Source of the DNA: Lusitaniella coriacea LEGE 07157
GTDB lineage: Bacteria; Cyanobacteriota; Cyanobacteriia; Cyanobacteriales; Spirulinaceae
Reading direction: 5' to 3'
Length of the DNA: 64,000 nt
Assembly (NCBI RefSeq): GCF_015207425.1
Contig: NZ_JADEWZ010000012.1
Coordinates: forward strand, 1-64,000
The notes below the pieces were generated by a model. That model saw only the letters and a list, made by a program, of their open reading frames with translations, was not told the origin of the DNA and made no database searches. This document shows positions 8,478-17,432 of the stretch, piece by piece; the stretch's first letter is position 1, and the number at the start of each line of letters is the position of its first letter. Position numbers and translations under genes: made by a program.

Positions 8478-10265
8478 TTAGAACTTGAAGGTTGTGCGAA
8501 TCGTGCCAATCCAAAGGGTATCGTTCAAGTCTTGCGCGCCGGGATTGGTGATGACAATAATTCCAGGGGTGATTTGGACGTGCTTGCTCACTTTGATTTG
8601 GTAGAACCCTTCAAAGTGGAAGCTGGAATCGTCGTCAGCGCGGTTACCGAGAGCATTGCCCAAACCATTAACGCTAGTCTGACCGATGTTGAAGTCCGAA
8701 CCCGCTAAGTAAGGTTCGCGACCGACAATAACACCCAAGCGATTGCCTTTCCCGCCGAGGTCGTTAACGCCAAGGTATGCGGCATAGTTCCAGATATCGC
8801 CGTCTCCAGTGTTAATGGCTCGCACGGCGCTGTAGCCACCCCAACCGCCAACAAAAATGCTATCGGTGACTTCAAAGAGGGCATTAACTCCGTAGTTGTT
8901 GCTGACAACTGGAACTTCTTGAGTGTCACTACCTGTAAAAGCAACGTTGCGCACGCGGAATTGCGAGGCTTGCGTTCCAGTTCCCGTATTGAAACCGTTA
9001 TCTTGATAGCCGTGAATGAAAGTTCCTGAAAGTTTGAGGCGACCGTCAAGGGGTTCAAACATGATTTGTCCCCCAACGGCGTAGTCTCCGTTGAATAACC
9101 CTTCTCCAGGGCCAGCATTGTTTGCTTCGCCAGCAGTGTAAGCTCCGGAAATTCCAATCCAATCGTTGAGCTGCAATTCTAAACCAAACATTGCATTTTG
9201 GCCGCCCGCGCGATAAATGGGGTTGTAGCGCCCGAAGCGAGAGAGCGCGCCAGAACCGCTAGATGCAAACGGAGAGATGGGATCTAGAATACTTTTTAAA
9301 TCCCCACTATTTGCCCAAATATGAACTCGACCTTTGCCATCGAGAATGGGGAAGCGATATAACAGATTATCAATTTCAACGCCATTCGTATTACCTTCCG
9401 TTCCAAAACGACCTTCGCGAGTGAAATTAACGTTGTCGCTGAAGTCTGTTGGATTGTCATCTGCATTACCAAGACCGGTTAGGGTGCTAATATTTCTGTC
9501 TTGCAGGCGAATGCGCAACAAGTCTTTTCCAGTGAAGCTCGTATCAAAGTTAAGGCGAACGCGATAGGCGAAGATCGTGTTTCCACCTTGGGGTGCGTTG
9601 TCACCAGCATCGATCTCGCGGTTGAAGTTAGTATCGAACTGCTGGTCGGTGTCGGTAAATAGGTCGGCGACTTGGAAGATCACTTCCCCTCTAAGTTTGG
9701 TGGTGGTGGAGAATTGGTGATCCTCAAGGAAAGCAGTACGGGCTTCGAGGTTATCGACGCGAGTGCCAAGAGAGGCAAGTTCGGTTTCAAATTCCTGCAT
9801 CAAGCGTCGCAGGGTTTCGAGGTCTTCGCGGGTGACAAAATCGGCTGTTGCTGCTGCGATTAAGCGCTCGATTTGGTTCAAGCAGGCGTTTAAACCCGCA
9901 GCAAATTCGTAGCGGCTGAGGGCGCGGTTGCCCCGGAAGGTTCCGTCTGGATAGCCCACTAAGCAGTCGTAGCGGATGATGAGGTCGTTGAGGGCTTGGT
10001 ATGCCCAGTCGCTGGGACTAACATCGCGGAATTTTGCTGCGCCTTCAACCCCTTGTCCGAGGGTTCCATTGACTTCTTCGCTGCTGTAGCTATCGATTTG
10101 CTGGAGCAGTTCGCTGTTTTGAGCGATTTCAAAGGATGCAGCCGGAATTTCTGTAACGGATTCGATTTCGGAAACTTGTGCAGCCCACGCACCGCTAGCG
10201 AGTAGTACGGTACTCCCTAAAGCGATGGGACTGGTTTTTAGCATCTGCCAAAGCAGTTTTGACAT
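8478..10265 (-). CDS. SLH-domain OprB-family outer-membrane porin (paralogue)
   Basis: Second porin, 595 aa from the ATG at 10265. That start is chosen because GAGGAG sits about 8 nt before it and the signal peptide (MSKLLWQMLK...GAWAA) then begins normally; an upstream in-frame start would add five residues. The order is signal peptide, SLH domain (about 85-145), coiled coil, OprB-like barrel, terminal RTTFKF. The SLH and coiled-coil part is nearly identical to the neighbouring porin, while the barrel has diverged in sequence and loop length, which suggests different solutes or expression conditions. An AT-rich leader of several hundred bases precedes it. Confidence 0.92.
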   Translation of the reverse strand: MSKLLWQMLKTSPIALGSTVLLASGAWAAQVSEIESVTEIPAASFEIAQNSELLQQIDSYSSEEVNGTLGQGVEGAAKFRDVSPSDWAYQALNDLIIRYDCLVGYPDGTFRGNRALSRYEFAAGLNACLNQIERLIAAATADFVTREDLETLRRLMQEFETELASLGTRVDNLEARTAFLEDHQFSTTTKLRGEVIFQVADLFTDTDQQFDTNFNREIDAGDNAPQGGNTIFAYRVRLNFDTSFTGKDLLRIRLQDRNISTLTGLGNADDNPTDFSDNVNFTREGRFGTEGNTNGVEIDNLLYRFPILDGKGRVHIWANSGDLKSILDPISPFASSGSGALSRFGRYNPIYRAGGQNAMFGLELQLNDWIGISGAYTAGEANNAGPGEGLFNGDYAVGGQIMFEPLDGRLKLSGTFIHGYQDNGFNTGTGTQASQFRVRNVAFTGSDTQEVPVVSNNYGVNALFEVTDSIFVGGWGGYSAVRAINTGDGDIWNYAAYLGVNDLGGKGNRLGVIVGREPYLAGSDFNIGQTSVNGLGNALGNRADDDSSFHFEGFYQIKVSKHVQITPGIIVITNPGAQDLNDTLWIGTIRTTFKF

Positions 10266-10635
10266 AGTTATACTCCTCACACCTCAAACACTTTCAGAAC
10301 ATTAATTGGGAATAGATGACAGATATTGCAATTTCTTAAAAATTGCCCTAACTAAATTCAAAGATTCTTAATTTGTTTCTGCAATAGAATAGCATTAATA
10401 GCCGACTGATTTCTAGAGTTATTTGATTTTTTTATCAGGGGTTGGAATTATTCTTATTTGATTGTTTCCTGCAATACAAGGCTCTTGGGAAATAGTTGTG
10501 AATATTTCCTCCCTTCTTTAAGATTTGATTTAAGTTTCAGGAGAGAATTTATTTTTTGTTGACTTATTGATAACAATTATAGTTATTGGAGATTAGTATC
10601 GAAACTCTTTTGAGGGGGAGGGAAATCCGCCCTCT
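10266..10635. other. AT-rich upstream region of porin 2
   Basis: About 370 bp, strongly AT-rich, with no ORF. It probably holds the porin promoter and a long leader. CCTCACACC close to the start codon (10275-10285) echoes the GGTGTGAGG in the porin 3' UTRs. Confidence 0.4.
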
Positions 10636-10727
10636 AGTGGTCTGTCAGTTTCTAATTTGTGGGTCAATTCCTTCTCCGCGTTACCTTGTCAGCCTCAACG
10701 CACAAGTATCGAGGTTGACGAACCACT
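10636..10727. mobile_element. MITE-like element with imperfect terminal inverted repeats
   Basis: The 92-bp unit starts AGTGGTCTGTCA and ends TGACGAACCACT; about 30 bp at each end are imperfect inverted copies. A solo end of the same family (AGTGGTTCGTCAAGCTCGAT) lies at 37817. There is no coding capacity, and no clear target-site duplication is visible. Confidence 0.5.
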
Positions 10728-10779
10728 GCCGTGGGATCTAAAAATTGACCGCTTCGATTTGAGTGAGTTGAAATACATA

Positions 10780-12972
10780 TCAGTTGCGTTGACGAATGGC
10801 GACAATTGCCGGACGGGGTGGAGTATTAGGTTGTTGGTTGGGCCAGTTGGAACCGAGGGGGACTTTGCGTTTTTGCATAAATTCTTTGCCATTGGTGGTA
10901 CGGAGGGCGAAGTGTCGGGTTTCGGTTGCGTTGTTTTGGCGCATTCCGCCGTTTTCGCCGGGATGTTGAATCGCGAGGAAGAGGGTTTGTCTGTCGCGCG
11001 TCCAAAAGGGCCCGGTTAATTCTGAGTCCATTGGCGCAGTGGCGAAGGGATATGCCGTTCCCGCATTTTCTCCTTGGGTGGGGATAAACCAGAGGGAATT
11101 GTTGCCAAATAACCCCAACAGGTCTTTGGTACTCAAAGATTTCCCTTCTTTGGTGCGACTCGCGATCGCGCGATTATGATAGGAAGTGGACATATCCGTG
11201 ACCATCCAAAGGTTTCCATTGTTGTCGAGTTCGAGATTATCAGGATTGGAAAAGCCCATTCCCCCATCTGCGGGTTCTCCTCCCATTGCTAAAATCGACC
11301 AACGGAAATCCCTTGCAGCCGGGTCGCCTTCCTTCTCTTCTAAGCGCATAATCCAGCCATATTCATAACTCAACTCCCCATTGGGCCCGCGAAACACGTC
11401 TTTATCGGGTCCCCCATCGCCGCCCGGATTGCCGGAGGTGAAGGCAATAAATAGCGTTCCGTCGGGGGCAACCATCGTATCTTCCGGACGGGCAGTACAG
11501 GTAATTCCCGCAGCGTTAGCGGCAAAGTGCGCGTCGATTAAGATTGCGCCTTGTTTCTCTTCCTCGTTCCCCTCATAAAGATCGCCCAGCGTCTCGAACT
11601 GTTGTTGAAAAGCCGCCATTTCCTCATCGCGTGTGATGGCAACAATTCCCCCTTCTTGGCGATTGGAGTTGGGAAGGGTCACCATTCCCCCTGCAACTTG
11701 ACTGGGGAGAACGGGATCGACGGGGGTATCTAGGGTGAGGGGAACCCAGTTTCCGGTTCCATCTGCGTTGAATTTCGCGCCGTAGAGCATTCCTTCTTCC
11801 AATAGGCGAGAATTTGCCTTATTTTTGGGATCGCGTACCCTGCGAGTGCTGACGAATTTATAAAGGTGACCGCCTCGGCGATCGCATCCCGAATAGAGGG
11901 CGAGTCGCTTCCCTGCAATCGCGCGGATTCCCACTGCTTCGTGGCGATAGCGTCCCAACCATGTGTGTTTTGTGCCGTAATCTTTGGGGTTTGCGGGATC
12001 GACCTCGACAATCCAACCGTACTTGTTTCCCGCTAAACCGAAAACATTGCCGCATCCCGCCAAATATTTATCGCTGAGGAGAAAGGGTCTTTGGCTGGGG
12101 GAGAGGGACGATCCGTCTGCCATGACGGGTTCGGGAACTTGGACGTGACAGTTTTCCTCTGCGCTAAACACGGTTCCCCAGGGGGTTGTACCGCCCGCAC
12201 AGTTTTGAAAGGTTCCGATCGCGCGATCGCCCAATCCATCCTCATAGCCTAATTTATTCGCCTTCTTAAATACCGCAACGCCGGGACCTGTGGTTTTGAG
12301 ATAGCGTCCGTCTTCTAAACCAGAAATTCCTGTAATCCGCCGATCTTCAGTTGAATGGGTTCTTTCCCACTGTTCCCCATCCTTGAAACGCAGAGAAATC
12401 ACGCCGATGCCGAGATCTGTTAAGGCTTCTTTCGCAATCGCTTCAATTTGCGCTTTGAGGGGATCGCCATTGGGTAGGGAAAAGGCATCGATCGCGCCGT
12501 CACTTTCCGATACAGCCGCTTTCACCGCTTCAAAGGGCAACGATCGACCCATCACTATTGAATAGCTCTGCATCCAGGTTTTGCCCCGGATATATTCAAA
12601 ATTGCTGGTTAAATAACCTTCGCTGGGTTGCGTTTCGACAAAAGAGAGATAGTCATTGTTGTAGCCGCAGCGAGAGTCTCCCACGCGATCGCCCCACGCC
12701 AGAATAACATCGTAGGTAAATCCCTCTGGCAGAACCAAATCGTCAATCACCTCGTAGGTGTTGTATTTCTCAATTTGCTGCAACGGCGATAACCCCTCAA
12801 TTTCCAAAGGAATTGACGTTTTTATCGCTTGAAAGGGTAAAGTGTTGGCGGCTGAAGTCGGTTTTGCAAAGGGTAGAAACGATTGTTTTTCCTGGGAAGA
12901 GAATAAACCCAGAGATGCTGTACCCAAGCTTGTACCGAGGAAAAGAAGAAAATCTCGACGGTTAATTGACAT
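10780..12972 (-). CDS. phoX: PhoX-family alkaline phosphatase (Tat-exported)
   Basis: DUF839/PhoX phosphatase of 730 aa, expected to release phosphate from phosphomonoesters outside the cytoplasmic membrane using Ca and Fe cofactors (known for the family). The start at 12972 is chosen because it gives a textbook twin-arginine signal, SINRRDFLLFLGTSLG; the longer reading frame would bury it behind 19 residues. Features of the family include LPEGFTYDVI, the NCAGGTTPWGT segment with EENCH, and the C-terminal PEDTMVAPDGTL and FSNPDNLELD stretches. A three-repeat Pho box lies 95 bp upstream, so induction under phosphate starvation by the PhoB/SphR-type regulator is likely. It stands alone. Confidence 0.93.
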   Translation of the reverse strand: MSINRRDFLLFLGTSLGTASLGLFSSQEKQSFLPFAKPTSAANTLPFQAIKTSIPLEIEGLSPLQQIEKYNTYEVIDDLVLPEGFTYDVILAWGDRVGDSRCGYNNDYLSFVETQPSEGYLTSNFEYIRGKTWMQSYSIVMGRSLPFEAVKAAVSESDGAIDAFSLPNGDPLKAQIEAIAKEALTDLGIGVISLRFKDGEQWERTHSTEDRRITGISGLEDGRYLKTTGPGVAVFKKANKLGYEDGLGDRAIGTFQNCAGGTTPWGTVFSAEENCHVQVPEPVMADGSSLSPSQRPFLLSDKYLAGCGNVFGLAGNKYGWIVEVDPANPKDYGTKHTWLGRYRHEAVGIRAIAGKRLALYSGCDRRGGHLYKFVSTRRVRDPKNKANSRLLEEGMLYGAKFNADGTGNWVPLTLDTPVDPVLPSQVAGGMVTLPNSNRQEGGIVAITRDEEMAAFQQQFETLGDLYEGNEEEKQGAILIDAHFAANAAGITCTARPEDTMVAPDGTLFIAFTSGNPGGDGGPDKDVFRGPNGELSYEYGWIMRLEEKEGDPAARDFRWSILAMGGEPADGGMGFSNPDNLELDNNGNLWMVTDMSTSYHNRAIASRTKEGKSLSTKDLLGLFGNNSLWFIPTQGENAGTAYPFATAPMDSELTGPFWTRDRQTLFLAIQHPGENGGMRQNNATETRHFALRTTNGKEFMQKRKVPLGSNWPNQQPNTPPRPAIVAIRQRN

Positions 12973-13066
12973 GACTCTACTCTCTACAGGAAAACTGGAA
13001 TATTTGTCTCCGTCCGCAATCCACGGCAAGCTGTAAAGCTAAGTTTACGTCCGTGAATTTATGGAT

Positions 13067-13096
13067 GGCTAAAATCTAGGTAATCATTAGGTTAAG
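13067..13096 (-). promoter_or_regulatory. Pho box upstream of phoX
   Basis: On the minus strand three 8-mers with 3-bp spacers are seen: CTTAACCT, GATTACCT, TTTTAGCC. The first is an exact match to the cyanobacterial Pho-box repeat (Y-TTAACC-W type) bound by SphR/PhoB, and the 11-bp period is kept. It lies 95 bp before the phoX ATG in the correct orientation. Confidence 0.8.
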
Positions 13097-13242
13097 CGAT
13101 CGCGATTGTTGTCCGATCTGAGATGAATGACCCGAAACCCCTGAAGATCTCAAACGTAAGTTGCAAAAATGGTAACCCAACCTAATCTTTTCAAAAAAGG
13201 TGCCAGATTAGCAATAGATGTCGTGAATCAAGATGACCTACA

Positions 13243-13974
13243 ATGCTTTTAAATCATCGCTTCAAAATGGGCTTGATTGCCCTGAGTTTTCTCGGATTAG
13301 CCGCTTGTCAGGCGGGAACTGCCCAAGTTCCACCCTCAAATTCCGGTTCGCTGCGCACTCTAAGCGTGACGGGAGAGGGAAACGTGAAAATCCCCGCAAC
13401 CCTGACGCAGGTTCGTTTGGGAGTTGAGGTGCAAGGAAAAACCGCCCAGGACATTCAAAAAGAGGTCGCCGCGCGATCGCGCGCTGTTGTCGATTTTCTC
13501 AAAACCCAGAACGTCGAACAACTCCAAACTGCCGGAATCAATCTCAATCCCAACTACAACTACGCCAACGGACAGCAAAAAATTGTCGGCTATACGGGAA
13601 CCAACACCGTAAGTTTTCAGATTGAAACCGCGAAGGTGGGAAATTTATTGGACAAAGCCATCGAAGTGGGGGCGACTCGCATTGATGGGGTGAGTTTTAA
13701 AGCAACCGAGGACGCGATCGAAAAAGCTCAACAAGAAGCCATCCAAGATGCCACTCAAGATGCTAGAACCCAGGCAACTTCAGCCCTCTCCTCCCTCAAT
13801 TTAAAACAAAAGGAAATTGTCAATATCTCCATCAATCCCACCCAAGTCCCGCAACCTATTCCCTATCAACACGCCGCCCAAGCCTTAGAATCCACAGAAG
13901 CCGAACCCACAACCCCCGTTGAAGGTGGCGAACAAACCATCTCAGCTTCAGTTTTGCTGCAAGTTAAGTATTAA
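13243..13974 (+). CDS. SIMPL (DUF541) family lipoprotein
   Basis: SIMPL-domain protein of 243 aa. An N-terminal lipoprotein signal ends in the lipobox LAAC (Cys22 from the ATG at 13243); an internal ATG at 13267 would also leave a workable signal. The domain starts with RTLSVTGEGNVKIPATLTQVRLGVEVQ and contains the long central helix followed by GVSFKATED, as in the BP26/YggE family. The function of this family is poorly known; periplasmic or cell-envelope oligomers are reported for relatives. It is divergent from phoX (270 bp apart). A composite intergenic repeat starts right after its TAA. Confidence 0.88.
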   Translation: MLLNHRFKMGLIALSFLGLAACQAGTAQVPPSNSGSLRTLSVTGEGNVKIPATLTQVRLGVEVQGKTAQDIQKEVAARSRAVVDFLKTQNVEQLQTAGINLNPNYNYANGQQKIVGYTGTNTVSFQIETAKVGNLLDKAIEVGATRIDGVSFKATEDAIEKAQQEAIQDATQDARTQATSALSSLNLKQKEIVNISINPTQVPQPIPYQHAAQALESTEAEPTTPVEGGEQTISASVLLQVKY

Positions 13975-13975
13975 T

Positions 13976-14228
13976 GTAGCTCAGGAGTATTAGGACATCG
14001 GTGAAGGGGAGCTGGGGAAGCTTTTTTGAGGACACGGTGACACGGTGACGGGGAGAGGTCGGAACGTCTCTGAGGCTTCCTCAGAGGACGCAAGCCGACC
14101 TAGGGGGGACGGGGAGACCGGGAGACACGGCACTTCGACACGCTCAGTGACCGGAAGACGCGGGGACGCGGAGATATTTATAATCTGTTCCCTGTTCCCT
14201 ATTCCCTGTTCCCTATTGCCATCGCGCA
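13976..14228 (+). repeat. Composite intergenic repeat (F-type head)
   Basis: It starts 2 bp after the SIMPL stop. The head (AGGAGTATTAGGACATCGG ... GCTTTTTTGAGGACACGG) matches the copy behind the GlmS-like gene at 29.9 kb. Then come 8-mers GACACGGT, a hairpin module bounded by GAGGTCGGAAC and GCCGACCTA, the module CTTCGACACGCTCAGTGACC, and heptamers TTCCCT(G/A). No gene is present. Confidence 0.75.
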
Positions 14229-14464
14229 AAGTTCCATATCCTAAAGGTCAACGCTATAGCAAGTTGAGTTATCAGTAAAATTGAATATATATGAACAACT
14301 AGGGATTTTTACAAGTTTTTCACAACGATGTCAGATAATGTTAGATACAATTTTTGTGCTAAGAGTGTTTGAAAATCGCGCGTGCAGACGAATGCATAAT
14401 CCTTCCGGGATCGCACAAGCTTCAATCTGGGGATTAACTTAGCTTCCCCAAATCAATCCCCCCA
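14229..14464. other. Upstream region of the Cache-PAS cyclase
   Basis: About 236 bp, with no gene and no recognised motif. Confidence 0.4.
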
Positions 14465-17224
14465 ATGTTTGTAAAATTTTTGCTTAAATCAATCGCGCAA
14501 GGGTCTGGGAAAATTTCCCTACAGGCGGTTTGGGTGATTCCTTTCATCTTGCAGATTTTTGCGGCAGTTGGGCTGGTTGGCTACCTTTCTTACAAAAACG
14601 GACAAAAAGCGGTAAATACCTTAGCCATTCAACTACAGAGTGAAGTTAACGCTCGTATCGACCAATATCTCAACACCTACTTCGCTACACCCCAACAAAT
14701 CAATCAAATCAATTTCGAGGCGGTTGAACTCGGTTTGCTCGATTTGGAAGATTTCGAGCGGACGGGAGAATATTTTTGGCATCAAATGCGCGCCTTTGAT
14801 GTAAGTTATATCTCTTTTGGGAACACTAGAGGTGAGTTCATTGGGATCGAGCGCTTGAATAACGGAAATTTATTGATTAATGAAGTTTCAGCGCGCGTGG
14901 GTTTAGGGAAACTGCACATCTACGCCAGCGACAATCAGGGTCGCCGCTTGCAACTACTAGAGGTAAAAGATTGGGAACCGCGTTTGGAAGCGTGGTACAC
15001 TCAACCGCTCAAAGAGGGTAAACCTTTATGGAGCGATATTTATCAGTGGGAAGATAAGCCGGAGATACTGTCTATCTCCGCGAGTTATCCCATTTATGGG
15101 GAGGATAAACAAGAGATCGGGGTTTTGAGTATCGATCGCGTCCTTTCACAAATTAGCGATACTCTCAGGGATTTGAGAACGAGTTCGTCGGGAAAAATCT
15201 TTATTGTGGAACGCAATGGCTTGCTGGTTGCCAGTTCGACCACAGAGAAGCCGTTTCAGGTGGTGGAGGGGGAAGCAACTCGGCTCAATGCCTTACAGAG
15301 CCAGGATTCTGTCGTCCGTTCGACAACGGAATATTTGCGCGATCGTTTTGGTTCCCTTGAAGAAATCGATCGCCAAAAAATGATGGCGTTTAAGTTGGAG
15401 GGTCAGCGACAATTTTTACAAGTCATGCCTTACCGCGATCGCTTGGGGTTGGACTGGTTGGTGGTGGTGGTGGTTCCGGAGTCCGATTTTACCGCGCGAA
15501 TTAATGCCAATACGCGCACGACGATCGCGCTGTGTTTGGCTGCTTTGGGTTTAGCCACGGTGATGAGCTTTTTGACCTCTCGTTGGATTGCACGACCGAT
15601 TTACCGCCTGGGGAAAGCCAGCCGCGCGATCGCGGACGGCGCGTTAGACCAAAAGGTTAAGGTAGAAGGAACCAGGGAATTGAGAGTTTTGGCGGGGTCT
15701 TTTAATCGTATGAGCGACCAATTACAGCAGTCTCGCGATCGATTAGAAGAATATTCGCGATCGCTCCAGCAACAAGTCCAACAGCAAACGGAAGAATTGC
15801 ACGCGGAAATTCAGGAACGCCAGTTACTCGAAGAGAAGCTGAGAACCTCAGAAACAAAAATTCGCGCCTTTTTTGAGGCGATGAGCGATGTGGTTTTGCT
15901 TGTCGATGCGCAGGGAACGGACATTAATGTTGCTCCTACGAACCCCTCTCGCCTCTATAACTCCGATTTCGATCCGATCGGTCAAACCATCGAACAGTTC
16001 TTTGGAGAGCAATCCGAGCGGTTTTTAGGTCGCATTCAACTCGCCTTAGAAACGCAGCAATTGGTCAATTTTGAATACAGTTTACCCGTAGAAGATGAGA
16101 AAGATATTTGGTTTTCTGCCAGTATTTCGCCAATTTCCGACGAAACGGTCATTTGGGTTGCACGGGATATTAGCGACCGCAAGCGCGTTGAATCGGCATT
16201 GCAACAAGCGGAGGAGAAGTACCGCAGCATTTTTGAGAATGCAACGGAGGGAATTTTCCAATCGGTTCCGGGAGGGGGGTATATTAGCGCAAATCCCGCT
16301 CTTGCACGCATTTATGGCTATGAATCCCCAGATGCACTGCTCGCGGCGCTGGATAATATTGGAGCGCAGGTTTATGTGGATGCCAATCGCCGTCAGGAAT
16401 TCAGACGCGAGATCGAAAAGTCTGGCAAAGTGTCTCATTTTGAATCCCAAGTGTATCGCGCCGATGGCAGTACGATTTGGATTTCAGAAAATGCTCATGG
16501 GGTTCGAGACGGACAGGGAAATTTATTGTATTACGAAGGGATCGTCCAAGATATTACCCTGCGGAAAGAAACAGAAGAGGCTTTGCGGATCGAGCAGGAA
16601 AAATCCGAACGCTTGCTATTAAATATTCTACCCGAACCGATCGCGAACCAACTCAAACACAGCCAAAGCGCGATCGCGGAACACTTCGATGAGGTGTCGA
16701 TTTTGTTTGCAGATATCGTCGGGTTTACCCCTCTCTCGGCGCGTCTCAAACCCATTGAATTGGTGACGTTGCTCAATCAAGTTTTTTCGAGTTTTGATGA
16801 GTTGGCAGAACGTTACGGCTTGGAGAAAATTAAGACGATTGGCGATGCTTATATGGTAGCAGCCGGACTGCCCATTCCCAGAGTCGATCATGCGGACGCG
16901 ATCGCGAATATGGCATTAGCAATGCAACACGTCGTCTCCAACTTCGATATGAAACTCGGCGATAACCTCCAAATTCGCATTGGCATTAATACCGGAGTCG
17001 TGATTGCTGGGGTGATTGGAACGAAGAAGTTTATTTACGATCTTTGGGGAGATGCAGTTAATGTGGCATCGCGCATGGAATCTTCCGGGAAACCCGGTTG
17101 CATTCAAATCACAGAATCCACTTACAAACAATTAACAGGTAAATATATCTTGGAGAAACGGGGGGAAATTGAGATTAAGGGGAAAGGCGCGATGACAACC
17201 TATTGGTTACAAGGTAAGCATTGA
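14465..17224 (+). CDS. Membrane adenylate cyclase: Cache-HAMP-PAS-PAS-CYC
   Basis: Receptor-type class III cyclase of 919 aa. TM1 (about 22-45), a large extracytoplasmic Cache-type sensor (about 50-345), TM2 (about 350-372), HAMP (373-425), a Gln-rich coiled coil (425-470), two PAS domains (about 470-585 and 585-705; the second followed by GIVQDITLRKE) and a cyclase domain (about 730-915). FADIVGFT near 747 binds metal. Lys in EKIKTIGDAY and Asp in YDLWGDAVN are the adenylate-type specificity pair, so the product should be cAMP. The extracellular ligand is unknown. The gene has no cotranscribed neighbour. Its stop is 207 bp from the stop of the convergent WGR-HEAT gene, with a composite repeat between. 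Confidence 0.93.
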   Translation: MFVKFLLKSIAQGSGKISLQAVWVIPFILQIFAAVGLVGYLSYKNGQKAVNTLAIQLQSEVNARIDQYLNTYFATPQQINQINFEAVELGLLDLEDFERTGEYFWHQMRAFDVSYISFGNTRGEFIGIERLNNGNLLINEVSARVGLGKLHIYASDNQGRRLQLLEVKDWEPRLEAWYTQPLKEGKPLWSDIYQWEDKPEILSISASYPIYGEDKQEIGVLSIDRVLSQISDTLRDLRTSSSGKIFIVERNGLLVASSTTEKPFQVVEGEATRLNALQSQDSVVRSTTEYLRDRFGSLEEIDRQKMMAFKLEGQRQFLQVMPYRDRLGLDWLVVVVVPESDFTARINANTRTTIALCLAALGLATVMSFLTSRWIARPIYRLGKASRAIADGALDQKVKVEGTRELRVLAGSFNRMSDQLQQSRDRLEEYSRSLQQQVQQQTEELHAEIQERQLLEEKLRTSETKIRAFFEAMSDVVLLVDAQGTDINVAPTNPSRLYNSDFDPIGQTIEQFFGEQSERFLGRIQLALETQQLVNFEYSLPVEDEKDIWFSASISPISDETVIWVARDISDRKRVESALQQAEEKYRSIFENATEGIFQSVPGGGYISANPALARIYGYESPDALLAALDNIGAQVYVDANRRQEFRREIEKSGKVSHFESQVYRADGSTIWISENAHGVRDGQGNLLYYEGIVQDITLRKETEEALRIEQEKSERLLLNILPEPIANQLKHSQSAIAEHFDEVSILFADIVGFTPLSARLKPIELVTLLNQVFSSFDELAERYGLEKIKTIGDAYMVAAGLPIPRVDHADAIANMALAMQHVVSNFDMKLGDNLQIRIGINTGVVIAGVIGTKKFIYDLWGDAVNVASRMESSGKPGCIQITESTYKQLTGKYILEKRGEIEIKGKGAMTTYWLQGKH

Positions 17225-17231
17225 TACTCAC

Positions 17232-17432
17232 GGGGTGACAATTACCAATTACCAATTACCAATTCACGCCTGATGCGAACACACTGAAACCCTTGCTAGA
17301 AAAAGGGAATAGGGAACAGTCATTAGCCGTCACCGTGTCATCCAAAAACTCCCCCAGCTTCCCCAGCTCCCTCTACTTCCCCAGCTCCCCCAGCTCTCCC
17401 AACCAAGGCGATTCAAACGGATTTTATATCAC
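17232..17432 (-). repeat. Composite intergenic repeat overlapping the WGR-HEAT stop codon
   Basis: Read on the minus strand: module A (GTGATATAAAATCCGTTTG...), 9-mers GCTGGGGGA, TTTTTGGATGACACGG, heptamers TTCCCT(A/T), then module E (TAGCAAGGGTTTCAG...CATCAGGCGTGAATT), followed by four copies of ATTGGTA. Module A contains the TAA that ends the WGR-HEAT gene. Confidence 0.8.
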
